This document shows positions 1 through 8,532 of a stretch of 36,942 nt of DNA, piece after piece. The stretch lies in the NCBI GenBank assembly GCA_029559035.1, contig JAKQCT010000096.1, positions 1-36,942 of the forward strand, read 5' to 3'. Position numbers and translations under genes: made by a program. The stretch is from Acidobacteriota bacterium (lineage in GTDB: Bacteria; Acidobacteriota; UBA4820). Within the stretch, counting starts at the first letter, position 1. Each line of letters begins with the position of its first letter. The notes beneath the pieces were generated by a model that searched no databases, was not told the DNA's origin, and was given only the letters and a program-made list of their open reading frames with translations.

Positions 1-119
1 TTTTTCATAATTGAGTCAGCAGAAACTAGACAAATTGCAGACGCCACTATAAAACATAAAGTCATTACAAATGTGGACACAAACAGCCTTATATAGTCCT
101 TAATTAAAGTTCTATCCAT
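1..119 (-). CDS. N-terminus of an exported or membrane protein, cut by window edge
   Basis: An open frame starts at an ATG at 119 and runs leftward off the window without a stop, giving 39 residues. A GAGGAG ribosome-binding site lies six bases upstream of the ATG. The peptide begins MDRTLIKDYIRLF and continues with a hydrophobic stretch rich in Val, Phe, Ala and Ile ending near VSADS, which looks like a signal peptide or first membrane segment. Base composition is AT-rich compared with the operons to the right. The function cannot be told from this fragment. The ribosome-binding site and signal-like sequence make a real gene likely. Confidence 0.55.
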   Translation of the reverse strand, partial: MDRTLIKDYIRLFVSTFVMTLCFIVASAICLVSADSIMK

Positions 120-148
120 TGCTATCTCCTCAATTTTTAATAATGGGG

Positions 149-343
149 TCAGGCTTGCGTAGTTGCATTGTTTTTCCTCTCGCGGTTCAACCTCTTGATA
201 ACCATTCTTACTTTATCAGCCTCTCCGGGGTCATCTCTTAGACACTTGCGCATATTCCATACTACCCGATATCTGGGCGATATCTGGGGACACAAAACTT
301 AATTCTCCAGATCATCTGCCGGCCTGCATCTGCTCAATTCCAT
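149..343 (-). pseudogene. Short frame with good ribosome-binding site and an in-frame TAA
   Basis: An ATG at 343 is preceded by GGAGGAG and opens a 65-codon frame that ends with TGA at 149. Codon 15 is TAA (299-301). After it the same frame stays open and reads VLCPQISPRYRVVWNMRKC, then a charged Lys/Arg-rich tail ending NNATTQA. It may be a small gene broken by one nonsense mutation, a remnant of a mobile-element gene, or chance. No family was recognised. It lies just upstream of the edge gene on the same strand. Confidence 0.3.
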
Positions 344-512
344 TTTCACTCCTCCATATCATTTTATTGCAGTGCCGGATGGAATTCAACAAGCGGCTTG
401 CGCGCGTTTCTGGAACTCCTCTTTAAAGAAGGGTAAACTTTAAGCCGGAAATAACCGCAGGGAGGAACGGAGATGGCAGGTTGATTCCAGCAGGGCGGCG
501 GATGAGGACAAT

Positions 513-551
513 AAATTTCGAATTTAAAATCTCGAATTTAAAATTTAAAAT
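513..551. repeat. AT-rich short direct repeat
   Basis: The 13-mer TCGAATTTAAAAT occurs twice, at 518-530 and 532-544, followed by AATTTAAAAT-like sequence. The block is almost pure A/T in a GC-rich setting and sits just before the membrane-protein gene at 573. It may act as an AT-rich upstream element or be a dispersed intergenic repeat. No clear -35/-10 pair was found in it. Confidence 0.5.
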
Positions 552-572
552 CATTTCGCGCGGCGGCGAGGA

Positions 573-2696
573 ATGACACGCCTTTGGCTCTTCCTGGCCG
601 GCCTCTTCTCGCTCTGGGGCCAGGTGCTCCTCTCGAGGGAACTGCTCGTCTCGTTCTCGGGAAGCGAGCTTCCAGTCATCCTCGGCATCGGGATACTCCT
701 CGTCTCCTCGGCGTGCGGGCTTTACACCTGCGGGAAACCGGAACCTCGCAGGATGAGGGCGGTGCTCGCGGTTTCGGGACCCGCGCTGTTCCTGCTGGTC
801 CTGCTTGCCTCGTCGCTGAGGCTTCTCTTCCATCCCGCGAGGGGGATGATCCTGCCGCTTCATCAGCAGGTAATTTCGCTTTTTATCGTCCTGGTTCCCT
901 TCGGCCTTCTGGCGGGGAGGCTGTTCGGAGAGGTCTCGCTGGTCTATCTCTCCGAGGGCGGGACCATCGGAGGCTCATACATCATCGACACTCTCGGCGC
1001 CCTCGCGGGCGGAGTGTTGTCGGCGGCCTTGGTCCGGATCGGCGTTCCGCAGGAGGCCGCGGTCGTTTTCCTGTGCGCGCTCATGCTAGCTTCATCAACA
1101 GTCTCAACAAAGCCGTGGAGAAACATCTTCGCGCTGGCGGCGTTCTTTGCTGTCTTCGCCCTTTATCCGGCGGCCGGCCGTTTGAGTATGACGGTCGCGA
1201 CGAAGGAGGAGCCGTTCCTGAAAGAGATGAGGGAAACACCTCTCGGACGGCTGTCAGTTTCGTTCGACGGGGAGCAGGCGGCATTTTTCATGAACGGTTC
1301 CCTTGTCAGCGAGAGCCAGTCTTCATCGGCTGAAGAACTCGTCCATCTTCCAGCGCTTTTCTGCGAAGCCCCGCGGTCCGTCCTGCTCATCGGAGGCTCC
1401 TCGGAAGGGCTCGCGATGGAAGCGGCGAAGCACCGCCCGGAAAAGATCGTCGTCATCGAACAATCGGAGGCGATCTTCGAACTGGCCCGGAAATACTTGC
1501 CGGGGGAAGCTCCCCAAAAAGAGGCCAGGGTCGTCGATGTCAGATCCGACGGCAGGAAATTCCTCGGTGAAGCCGGAGAGCTTTTCGATCTGATCATCGT
1601 CTCCTCGGTCGAGCCCGCGACGCTTTCGGAGGCGAGGTTCTTCACGGGAGAGTTCTTCAGGGCCGCAAGGTCGAGGCTGAATCCGGGCGGCATCCTCGCG
1701 TTCAGGATAAGGGGTTCCGAGAACCTCTGGACGGGCGTGCTGGCCGAAAGGAACGGCTCGGTCATCAAGCCGCTTTCCGGGATGTTCAAGAGCTTGGTCG
1801 TGATACCCCAGGGGCTCACGCTGGTGATAGCATCCGACGGGGAAATTCCTTCCGGCGAAGAGATCACCGACAGGTGGGAGGAGAGGAAGATAGAGGCGAG
1901 GCTCGTCTCTCCCGCCTATTTCAGCTACCTCCTATCCAACGAAAGGCGGAGGAGCGTCGAAACCCTTCTGCGGGAGAAGAAGTTCCCCGTTACCAGCGAG
2001 GAGAGGCCGTCAGCCTACCCGCTAACCATAGTCGCAGAACTGTCGAGGCACTTTCCCAGGCTCTCGGGTTTCACCGGAACGATGAGATGGGGAACCGCCG
2101 TTTCATCCGCCGTCCTGTTGCTCCTCATTCTCCTCGCGGCGCTGCGCGGGAGGGGAGCCGGAGCGCTCAGCTTTCTCGTCTTCGTGAGCGGGCTGTGGGG
2201 GATGGTCGTCGAATGCGTCCTTCTCGTCGCGTACCAGGTGAGGAACGGCGCGCTCTACAACGACATCGGACTGATCACGGCGCTTTTCATGGCGGGGCTT
2301 AGCGCGGGGGCTGCCTTTTGGGGCCTAAGAGAGAAAGCTGCCGGAAGAAAAGATGCGGCTTTCCTGGTCGCGGCTCTGATCCTATTTTCACTGCTCTGCC
2401 CCCTTGCATTATCATTTCTCGGCGCCGGTCTTCCCCTTATAAGCGTTCTGGCGATCATTGCGGGATCCGGAGCCGGGGCGATCTTCGGCCTCGCGGCAAG
2501 TATAAAGAACGAAAAGGGCGGGGCGAACCTGAAAAAGCTTTACGGCGCGGACCTCCTGGGCGGTGCGACGGGCTCGATCGTCGGCTCCCTCCTGTTCATC
2601 CCTTTCTTCGGGTTGACTGCAACCGCGGGGGTTGTCGCTCTTATGTTTGTGCCGTCCCTCATTTCCTCCAAAAAGGTTGACGGAAAACCTTCGTGA
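573..2696 (+). CDS. Multi-pass membrane protein with spermidine-synthase-like domain
   Basis: This 707-residue protein has three parts. Residues 1-210 are about six hydrophobic helices, about 225-400 are a Rossmann methyltransferase-like domain of the spermidine synthase family, and about 500-707 are another set of membrane helices. The family's nucleotide-binding loop is present as IGGSSEG (usually GGGDGG), followed by an acidic VIEQSE strand and DVRSDGRKFL. The segment that normally carries the catalytic aspartates (DxxDP) reads VSSVEPA, so the key Asp is Ser here. Polyamine synthesis is therefore doubtful; such membrane-fused homologues are usually uncharacterised. The ATG at 573 is the first start after an in-frame stop; its GAGGA lies very close. 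It stands alone before the rpsP promoter. Confidence 0.85.
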   Translation: MTRLWLFLAGLFSLWGQVLLSRELLVSFSGSELPVILGIGILLVSSACGLYTCGKPEPRRMRAVLAVSGPALFLLVLLASSLRLLFHPARGMILPLHQQVISLFIVLVPFGLLAGRLFGEVSLVYLSEGGTIGGSYIIDTLGALAGGVLSAALVRIGVPQEAAVVFLCALMLASSTVSTKPWRNIFALAAFFAVFALYPAAGRLSMTVATKEEPFLKEMRETPLGRLSVSFDGEQAAFFMNGSLVSESQSSSAEELVHLPALFCEAPRSVLLIGGSSEGLAMEAAKHRPEKIVVIEQSEAIFELARKYLPGEAPQKEARVVDVRSDGRKFLGEAGELFDLIIVSSVEPATLSEARFFTGEFFRAARSRLNPGGILAFRIRGSENLWTGVLAERNGSVIKPLSGMFKSLVVIPQGLTLVIASDGEIPSGEEITDRWEERKIEARLVSPAYFSYLLSNERRRSVETLLREKKFPVTSEERPSAYPLTIVAELSRHFPRLSGFTGTMRWGTAVSSAVLLLLILLAALRGRGAGALSFLVFVSGLWGMVVECVLLVAYQVRNGALYNDIGLITALFMAGLSAGAAFWGLREKAAGRKDAAFLVAALILFSLLCPLALSFLGAGLPLISVLAIIAGSGAGAIFGLAASIKNEKGGANLKKLYGADLLGGATGSIVGSLLFIPFFGLTATAGVVALMFVPSLISSKKVDGKPS

Positions 2697-2797
2697 CTGG
2701 ATCGCGTCCTAACCTGCTGAAATACAAGGAAATTTTTGAGCGGACGGGGCCGCCGCGAGGCGAGGGGGGGACTTTTGATGAAAAAGCGCTAAAGCGA

Positions 2798-2827
2798 TTG
2801 ACATACAAGGGCTTTTTCGTGTATCAT
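2798..2827 (+). promoter_or_regulatory. Sigma70-type promoter of the rpsP operon
   Basis: A perfect -35 TTGACA (2798-2803) is followed after 18 bases by TATCAT (2822-2827), five of six matches to the -10 consensus. It lies about 40 bases before the rpsP start and so gives a short leader. This is the best promoter match in the left part of the window and suits a strongly expressed ribosomal operon. Confidence 0.7.
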
Positions 2828-2864
2828 TCCCAATTGCGCTTTTTGCGTTAGATGGAGGTGTAAT

Positions 2865-3110
2865 TTGCTAGCTATTCGTTTGAAAAGAGTGGGTTTCAAG
2901 GGAAACCCGCTGTACCGCGTGGTTGTTTCCGACAGCAGGAAAAGGCCGACCGGAGAGGCCGTTGACGAGATCGGGACTTACAATCCCCACCCCGAGCTTT
3001 CCGATGTCAAGCTCCAGCTCGACAGGGTCGATTACTGGCTCTCTCACGGCGCGAAGCCTTCCAACACCGTGAAGAAGCTGATCGAAATCGCCAAGGCCAA
3101 GAAGGGCTGA
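2865..3110 (+). CDS. rpsP: 30S ribosomal protein S16
   Basis: The 81-residue product is a structural protein of the small ribosomal subunit needed for 30S assembly. The N-terminus LAIRLKRVGFKGNPLYRVVV and the following SRKRPTGEAVDEIGTYNP are the family signature, and the length is typical. The start codon is TTG at 2865, placed six bases after a GGAGG site; no ATG or GTG fits the conserved N-terminus. It is the first gene of the rpsP-rimM-trmD-rplS-rnhB operon. The small KH-domain gene (khpA) that often follows rpsP is absent: only 26 bases separate it from rimM. Confidence 0.97.
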   Translation: MLAIRLKRVGFKGNPLYRVVVSDSRKRPTGEAVDEIGTYNPHPELSDVKLQLDRVDYWLSHGAKPSNTVKKLIEIAKAKKG

Positions 3111-3136
3111 TGACCCCTTCCCTATGGGGATGCTGA

Positions 3137-3649
3137 ATGGCATACATCGCCCGCGGGTGTTTTCTGGCCCCGAGAGGAGTGAAAGGAGAGCTTTTCGTCC
3201 GGCTCTACGACAGGAAAGAAAGCCTGCCGGGAGAGGGAGAAGAGATCTTCTGCCTCAACAGGAACACTTTTGAACCCTTAAAAGTCGAAAGGTCTTTTTC
3301 GTACGAGAAAGGCTCCGTGCTCAAGCTCCAGCCCGTGAAGGACAGGAACGAGGCGGAAGCTTTCAAGGGCAGGGAGTTCTTCGTGGAGGGCGTCGAGGTC
3401 GAATCCGAGGAGTCGTTCATGAGCGACGAAGCGGTCGGGCTCGACATAATCGACGGCCGCAGGGGGACCATAGGCGCGGTGACCGGCTTTATCGAGCTTC
3501 CCTCCTACACGCTCATGCTCGGCAAAGGAAAGAAGGGCGTGTTCGAGGTCCCTGTGGTGAAGGGGCTCGGAGTCAGGATAGACAGGAAGTCGAAGATAAT
3601 CATAGTCGAGCTTCCCTCAGGTTACCCGGGGGTGGACGATGCGGATTGA
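3137..3649 (+). CDS. rimM: Ribosome maturation factor RimM
   Basis: RimM binds S19 and helps mature the head of the 30S subunit. The 170-residue protein has the N-terminal RimM beta-barrel (ARGCFLAPRGVKGELFVRL, residues 4-22) and a C-terminal PRC barrel (about 95-165, with GLDIIDGRRGTIGAV and EVPVVKG). Length is normal. A GGGGA site lies just before the ATG. The 3' end overlaps trmD by 11 bases, indicating translational coupling. Confidence 0.95.
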   Translation: MAYIARGCFLAPRGVKGELFVRLYDRKESLPGEGEEIFCLNRNTFEPLKVERSFSYEKGSVLKLQPVKDRNEAEAFKGREFFVEGVEVESEESFMSDEAVGLDIIDGRRGTIGAVTGFIELPSYTLMLGKGKKGVFEVPVVKGLGVRIDRKSKIIIVELPSGYPGVDDAD

Positions 3650-4325
3650 CGTCCTGACCCTCTTCCCCGAGATGTTCGCGGGGCCGATCAACAGTTCGAT
3701 CATCAGCAGGGCCTCGAGAAAGGGCCTCGTCGAGATCAGGCTCCACAACTTCCGCGCCTTCGCCAAGGACAGGCATCACACCGTGGACGACACTCCCTAC
3801 GGCGGCGGAGCCGGGATGGTGCTGAAGCCCGAGCCGATATTCGCGGCAGTGCAGTACCTCAGGGAGAAGAACGGTCCGTTCCCGCTGATCTACCTCAGCC
3901 CGAAAGGGAAGGTCCTCGACCAGAGGATGGTGGAGAGATGGTCGAAGCTCGATTCGTTCGCCCTCCTTTGCGGAAGGTACGAGGGCGTCGACCAGCGAGT
4001 CGTCGATTCTCTCGCGGACGAGGAGGTCTCCCTCGGCGATTTCGTCCTCTCGGGAGGAGAGCCGGCGGCCCTCGCGGTGATCGACGCGGTTGTAAGACTC
4101 ATCCCCGGAGCGCTCGGCGACGAAGAATCGGCGCTGGACGAGAGCTTCACGGGCAACCTTCTCGAGTACCCCCACTACACGAAGCCCAGGAGCTTCATGG
4201 GGCGCGAGGTGCCGGAGGTCCTTCTTTCGGGGAATCACGGAGAGATAAAAAAGTGGAGAGAGAAAAGCTCCATCGAGATAACAATGAAGAACAGGAAAGA
4301 TCTGTTAGATAAGAAGGAGATGTAA
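3639..4325 (+). CDS. trmD: tRNA (guanine37-N1)-methyltransferase
   Basis: TrmD uses S-adenosylmethionine to methylate G37 next to the anticodon, which prevents +1 frameshifting. The 228-residue protein begins [13 protein letters not shown] and contains [13 protein letters not shown] (residues about 53-65), the knot region [13 protein letters not shown] and the [14 protein letters not shown] loop, all family hallmarks. It is slightly shorter than the usual 240-250 residues but has both the SPOUT core and the C-terminal helical domain. The start codon lies within the rimM 3' end. Confidence 0.97.
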   Translation: MRIDVLTLFPEMFAGPINSSIISRASRKGLVEIRLHNFRAFAKDRHHTVDDTPYGGGAGMVLKPEPIFAAVQYLREKNGPFPLIYLSPKGKVLDQRMVERWSKLDSFALLCGRYEGVDQRVVDSLADEEVSLGDFVLSGGEPAALAVIDAVVRLIPGALGDEESALDESFTGNLLEYPHYTKPRSFMGREVPEVLLSGNHGEIKKWREKSSIEITMKNRKDLLDKKEM

Positions 4326-4327
4326 CA

Positions 4328-4678
4328 ATGCCACAGCCATTCGACCACATCGAAAAAGAACAGCTCAGGACCGACCTCCCGGTCTTCAAGTCCGGCGACA
4401 CGGTCAGGATCCACGTCAAGGTCAGGGAAGGCGACAAGGAGAGGATCCAGGTCTTCCAGGGGACGGTCATCGCCAGGAAGCACGGCGGCATCAGGGAGAC
4501 TGTCACGGTCAGGAAGATCTCGTCGGGCATAGGCGTGGAAAGGATATTCCCCCTTCACAGCCCCATCATCGACAAGATCGAGCTGGTCCAGGAAGGAAAG
4601 GTCCGCCGCGCGAAGCTTTACTACCTGAGGGACCTCAAGGGCAAGAAGGCCAGGATCACCGAGCTGAGAAGAGACTAG
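4328..4678 (+). CDS. rplS: 50S ribosomal protein L19
   Basis: This 116-residue protein of the large subunit sits at the 30S/50S interface. Recognisable segments are [44 protein letters not shown] and the basic C-terminus with [15 protein letters not shown]. An AAGGAG site at 4314-4319 precedes the ATG by eight bases; trmD ends two bases before the start. Ten of its fourteen arginine codons are AGG, a clear example of the codon habit of this genome. Confidence 0.97.
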   Translation: MPQPFDHIEKEQLRTDLPVFKSGDTVRIHVKVREGDKERIQVFQGTVIARKHGGIRETVTVRKISSGIGVERIFPLHSPIIDKIELVQEGKVRRAKLYYLRDLKGKKARITELRRD

Positions 4679-4686
4679 CGGCGATA

Positions 4687-5316
4687 ATGTCAGAGCAGGA
4701 GGGTTCGCTCAGCTTTGACAGAAGATACTGGGAGAAGGGATGTTTCCCTTTTGCCGGAGTTGACGAAGCGGGGAGGGGGGCTTTGTTCGGCCCCGTCGTT
4801 GCCGGGGCCGTCGTCATTTATCCCGAGAAGAAGATACCGGATTTCCGGGACTCCAAGGCAGTGGACGGGAAGAAGAGAGAGAAGCTCTTCGGCGAGCTTC
4901 TCGATTGCGGCCACGAATACGGAGTCGGAATAGTGGAAGCCGAGGAGATAGACAGGATCAACATCCTGGAGGCCACGATGAAGGCGATGAGGCTGGCCCT
5001 CGAAGCCCTTCCCGTCGAGCCCAAGCTTGCTTTAGTGGACGGGAACCGGGCACCTAATGTAAAATATTCGGTGGAAACGGTGGTCGGAGGAGACCGCCGT
5101 TCTCTCTCCATAGGCGCCGCGTCGATAGTCGCCAAGGTCGTGCGGGACAGATTGATGATAAAGCTTGATTCGGAATATCCGGGTTACGGGCTGACGAGGC
5201 ACAAGGGCTACGGGACGAAGGAGCACCTTTCCGCGCTCCGCGAACTTGGCCCCAGCGCCCTTCACAGAAAGAGCTTCAGGCCCGTGGCGGAGGCTTCAGA
5301 GGGGTTATGGCACTAG
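4687..5316 (+). CDS. rnhB: Ribonuclease HII
   Basis: RNase HII nicks RNA-DNA hybrids, starting removal of misincorporated ribonucleotides. The 209-residue protein carries the acidic active-site set: Asp-Glu in GVDEAGRG (about residues 24-31), Asp in ALVDGN, and Asp in AKVVRDRLM. The GLTRHKGYGTKEH motif near the C-terminus is also typical. No strong ribosome-binding site is seen; it starts eight bases after the rplS stop and is probably coupled. Its 3' end overlaps the next gene by ten bases. The YraN-family gene that often follows rnhB is missing. Confidence 0.95.
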   Translation: MSEQEGSLSFDRRYWEKGCFPFAGVDEAGRGALFGPVVAGAVVIYPEKKIPDFRDSKAVDGKKREKLFGELLDCGHEYGVGIVEAEEIDRINILEATMKAMRLALEALPVEPKLALVDGNRAPNVKYSVETVVGGDRRSLSIGAASIVAKVVRDRLMIKLDSEYPGYGLTRHKGYGTKEHLSALRELGPSALHRKSFRPVAEASEGLWH

Positions 5317-8300
5317 ACAGGGTCAAGACCAAGGCCAACATCGACAAGTTCATCAGGGCCAACAAGATCCCCGAGGCCATCCGAGAGGTCCAGAAGCTCG
5401 TCGAGGACAACCCGAGGGACACGGTCACCCTGCAGCAGCTGGCCAACCTTTACCTGAAAATGCAGAACAAGGATTCGGCGGTGCCGATCTTCATCAGGAT
5501 CGCCGAGCTTTACCACAAAGACGGGTTCACTCCGAAAGCCCTCGCGTCCATCAAGATCGCGCTCAGGGAGGCGCCCGATAACACCCAGGCGCAGGAGCTA
5601 TACGCCTCCTTCGCCGAGCAGACCGGGATGCAGAGGGACGCCCTGGAGGCTTACGAGAAGCTGGTAACGAGCTACATGAAGAACGGGATCCTCGACAAGG
5701 CGGAGAAGATCCTCGACAAGCTGCTCGAACTGGGGCCCGACAGCGTCCGCTACCAGCTTCAGCACGGAGACCTCCTGGTTAGGCTGAACAAGAAGGAGCA
5801 GGCGGTCCCGTCATACCTGAAGGCGGCGGAAAACCTCGTCAACCAGGGCATGATCAAGGAGGCCGCGAAGATCTTCGAGAGGGTCCTGCAGATCGACCCC
5901 AAAAAGCTCCAGGCCCTGGAGCACGCGGTGAGGAACCTCCTCGCGCAGAAAGAACCGCAGAAGGCCATAGAGCTCCTTGACGGCATAGTGCAGGGGAAAC
6001 CCGCTCCGCCAATCATCAACGAGATAAGGATAGACATACTGACCTCGACCGGCAATTTCAGAAAGGCCGAGGAGATAATGGCCGGGATCCTGCAGAAGAC
6101 GCCCCTTAGGGGCGGTATTCTGGCCAAGTTCCTCCGGCTGAACATGGCGCAGAAGAAGTTCCAGGAAGCCGCCCAGGTGCTGATGGCGGAGGTCGAAAAG
6201 GCGGAGCCCGCTTCGCTAAAGGAGTTCGAGGGAGGCTTCGAGGAGCTCCTCGGCGTGGCACCGACGCTGGATGCCGCGTACGAAGGACTCATTTCGGTCT
6301 GCAGGAAGCAGGGCAGCAACGCCAAGCTGCAGACGACCCTGGTCAAGTACTCCGACATCTTGACCAACGCGGGAGATCTGGAGAATGCCGCGCGCGTTCT
6401 AAAAGATGCGCTCGGACTTGCCCCCTCCGACAACACCCTCATGCTCAAGCTCGAGGAGATTGAAGAGAGGATGGGCGTTAAAAAGGCTCCAGCCCCCGAG
6501 CCTGCGACAGCAGAAGCAGGCAGGGATGAATCGACCAAATCCGAGTTCTACCCGACTCCTGAGCCGGTTAGGGAAGCCCCCGAGGTCGAGATAGAGGTCG
6601 AGATAGAGGACATCGCCCCCCAGCAGGCGCCGGCAAGCCCCCCGTCGATGCAGGAGGTCGAGGTGACCTCCACTTTCTCGGCTCCTCCGCGAGTTACGGA
6701 GGACTTCGCCTCTTCGGAGCAGGAAGGCGGATCTTCGGATGAAGAATCCGAAGAGATGGAGATCTCGGTCGAGTTCACGGCGGAGGGCGAAACGATGCAG
6801 CCCGTCCGCGACAGCGAAGAATACGGAGAATCCGCCGAGAAGGAGGCGCCCGAAGAGCCAAAAGCCGTACGAGCGCCGAAGAAGCTCGACAGCGAGGCGG
6901 CGGGAAAGATACAGGAAAGGCTCTCCGAAGCCCAGATCTTCTTAAAATACGGCCTCGTGGAGAAGGCCATCGGAGAACTGCAGGCCGTACTGAAGGAAGT
7001 CCCGGACCACATACAGGCGCACCAGAAACTTATCGGGATCTTCCGCTCCATGGACAAGAAGGACAAGCTTGTCCGTCAGATATTGAAGCTCGCGGCGGTC
7101 TTCAGGGACCAGGGGGACAGGGACACCTGCGACAACCTCCTTGACGAGGCGAGGGGGATAGACCCCAACCACAAGGCGATCGCGGATTTCGAGGTCGCGG
7201 GAGCGGGGAAGGGGCCGGAGAAGATCGAGAGCGCGAAGGACATAGATTCCCTCGCCAGGATGATGCAGGGGAAGAAACCCGCGCCGGCCGCCCCGAAGGA
7301 AGAGGCTCCGTCGATGGAACTAGTCGAGGAGGAGGAGCCCGAGATCGTCGAGGAACAGCTTGAAAAAGAAGACGAGGAGATCGACATAGAGATCGGAGCG
7401 CCGGACGCTTCCGACACGGGCTCGGAAAAGTTCGTGGAAGTCGAGGAATCGGCAACCACGACTCCTACGCCACAACAGATAATAACGCAGGCGGAGTCAG
7501 AGCCCGAAACAGCCCCGGAGGAAGAAGAATCGCTCCGCGTCGAGATAAGCGGAGAAGAAATATCGAGGAGCAGCGAGCTCGGCGAAAAGCTGGAGGAAGC
7601 GGAATTCTACTTCGCCCAGGAGCTGTGGGAGGACGCCAACAGGATAGCCGCGGAGCTGACGGAGAAGTTCCCCGCGGACCTCAGGGTCCAGAACCTGACC
7701 AAGAGGCTCGAAGAGCAGGGCCACATGATCTCCGTGACAGAAGGCATTCAGGCCGCGCCTGAGGAAATCTCCGCTCAAGAAGCCCGTGCCGAAGAACCTT
7801 CCAGAGAACAGGACGACCTTTCACTCCTCGACAGCGAGCTGGTCAAAGGGCTCGGAGGAGTGGTTCCCGCTGAAAGAAAGAAGGGGCGTGTCAAGGTCAC
7901 GCTCAGGGACATAATCCCGGAGGAAGAATCGGCGAAGAAGGAAGAAGAACAGCCCCTGCAGGAAACGGGCGAACAGTACTACGACCTGGCGAAGGAGCTC
8001 GGCGCGGCGCTGGAAGGGCTGGAAGGCACGGCCTCCGACCTCTTCGACGAGGAGGAGTCGGCTGAGAAGAGCCCCGAGGAGATGTCCTTCGAGGAGGTAT
8101 TCAAGGAGTTCAAGAAGGGCGTCGAGAAGAAGGTTCCCGAGGAAGACTTCGACACGCACTACAACCTCGGCATCGCCTACAAGGAGATGGAGCTTGTCGA
8201 GGAGGCGATAGGGGAGTTCCAGATCGCGGCGAAGTCACCGATCTATTTCGCGGACGCCTGCGCGATGCTCGGGAAGTGCTTCCAGATAAAGGGCATGGCG

Positions 8301-8501
8301 GACCTCTCGGAGAAGTGGTACAGGAAGGGGCTGGATTCGAAGGGGTTCCCGGAGGATGTCTACAACGGCCTGAGGTACGACCTCGCGGAGCTGCTGGAGA
8401 CGCAGGGAAAGAACAAGGACGCGCTCGCGATCTACAAGGAGGTCTACGCCTCGAACGCCAACTACCGCGATGTCAAGGACAAAATAGATTCGTTGAAATA
8501 A
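5307..8501 (+). CDS. Giant TPR protein with acidic linkers
   Basis: The 1064-residue protein alternates tetratricopeptide blocks with acidic, disordered-looking linkers. Helical TPR repeats fill about residues 1-390 (for example LANLYLKMQNKDSAVPIFIR and KAEKILDKLLELGPDS), then 530-640, 755-810 and 945-1064 (HYNLGIAYKEMELVEEAIGE). The linkers at about 400-525, 650-750 and 820-940 are Glu- and Pro-rich. There is no signal peptide or membrane segment, so it should be a cytoplasmic scaffold. It overlaps rnhB by ten bases and is the last gene of the rpsP operon. The TPR/acidic-linker/TPR layout recalls the shorter protein at 21296 and, loosely, FimV-type assembly proteins. The partner is unknown. 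Confidence 0.85.
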   Translation: MALDRVKTKANIDKFIRANKIPEAIREVQKLVEDNPRDTVTLQQLANLYLKMQNKDSAVPIFIRIAELYHKDGFTPKALASIKIALREAPDNTQAQELYASFAEQTGMQRDALEAYEKLVTSYMKNGILDKAEKILDKLLELGPDSVRYQLQHGDLLVRLNKKEQAVPSYLKAAENLVNQGMIKEAAKIFERVLQIDPKKLQALEHAVRNLLAQKEPQKAIELLDGIVQGKPAPPIINEIRIDILTSTGNFRKAEEIMAGILQKTPLRGGILAKFLRLNMAQKKFQEAAQVLMAEVEKAEPASLKEFEGGFEELLGVAPTLDAAYEGLISVCRKQGSNAKLQTTLVKYSDILTNAGDLENAARVLKDALGLAPSDNTLMLKLEEIEERMGVKKAPAPEPATAEAGRDESTKSEFYPTPEPVREAPEVEIEVEIEDIAPQQAPASPPSMQEVEVTSTFSAPPRVTEDFASSEQEGGSSDEESEEMEISVEFTAEGETMQPVRDSEEYGESAEKEAPEEPKAVRAPKKLDSEAAGKIQERLSEAQIFLKYGLVEKAIGELQAVLKEVPDHIQAHQKLIGIFRSMDKKDKLVRQILKLAAVFRDQGDRDTCDNLLDEARGIDPNHKAIADFEVAGAGKGPEKIESAKDIDSLARMMQGKKPAPAAPKEEAPSMELVEEEEPEIVEEQLEKEDEEIDIEIGAPDASDTGSEKFVEVEESATTTPTPQQIITQAESEPETAPEEEESLRVEISGEEISRSSELGEKLEEAEFYFAQELWEDANRIAAELTEKFPADLRVQNLTKRLEEQGHMISVTEGIQAAPEEISAQEARAEEPSREQDDLSLLDSELVKGLGGVVPAERKKGRVKVTLRDIIPEEESAKKEEEQPLQETGEQYYDLAKELGAALEGLEGTASDLFDEEESAEKSPEEMSFEEVFKEFKKGVEKKVPEEDFDTHYNLGIAYKEMELVEEAIGEFQIAAKSPIYFADACAMLGKCFQIKGMADLSEKWYRKGLDSKGFPEDVYNGLRYDLAELLETQGKNKDALAIYKEVYASNANYRDVKDKIDSLK

Positions 8502-8532
8502 TCGAAGACAATCCATTTGAAGATACTATTAT

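Noticed and set aside
423-863. Minus-strand frame of 146 codons at the left
   Set aside because: It is antisense to the start of the membrane protein and passes through the AT-rich repeat; charged low-complexity sequence with no start signal.
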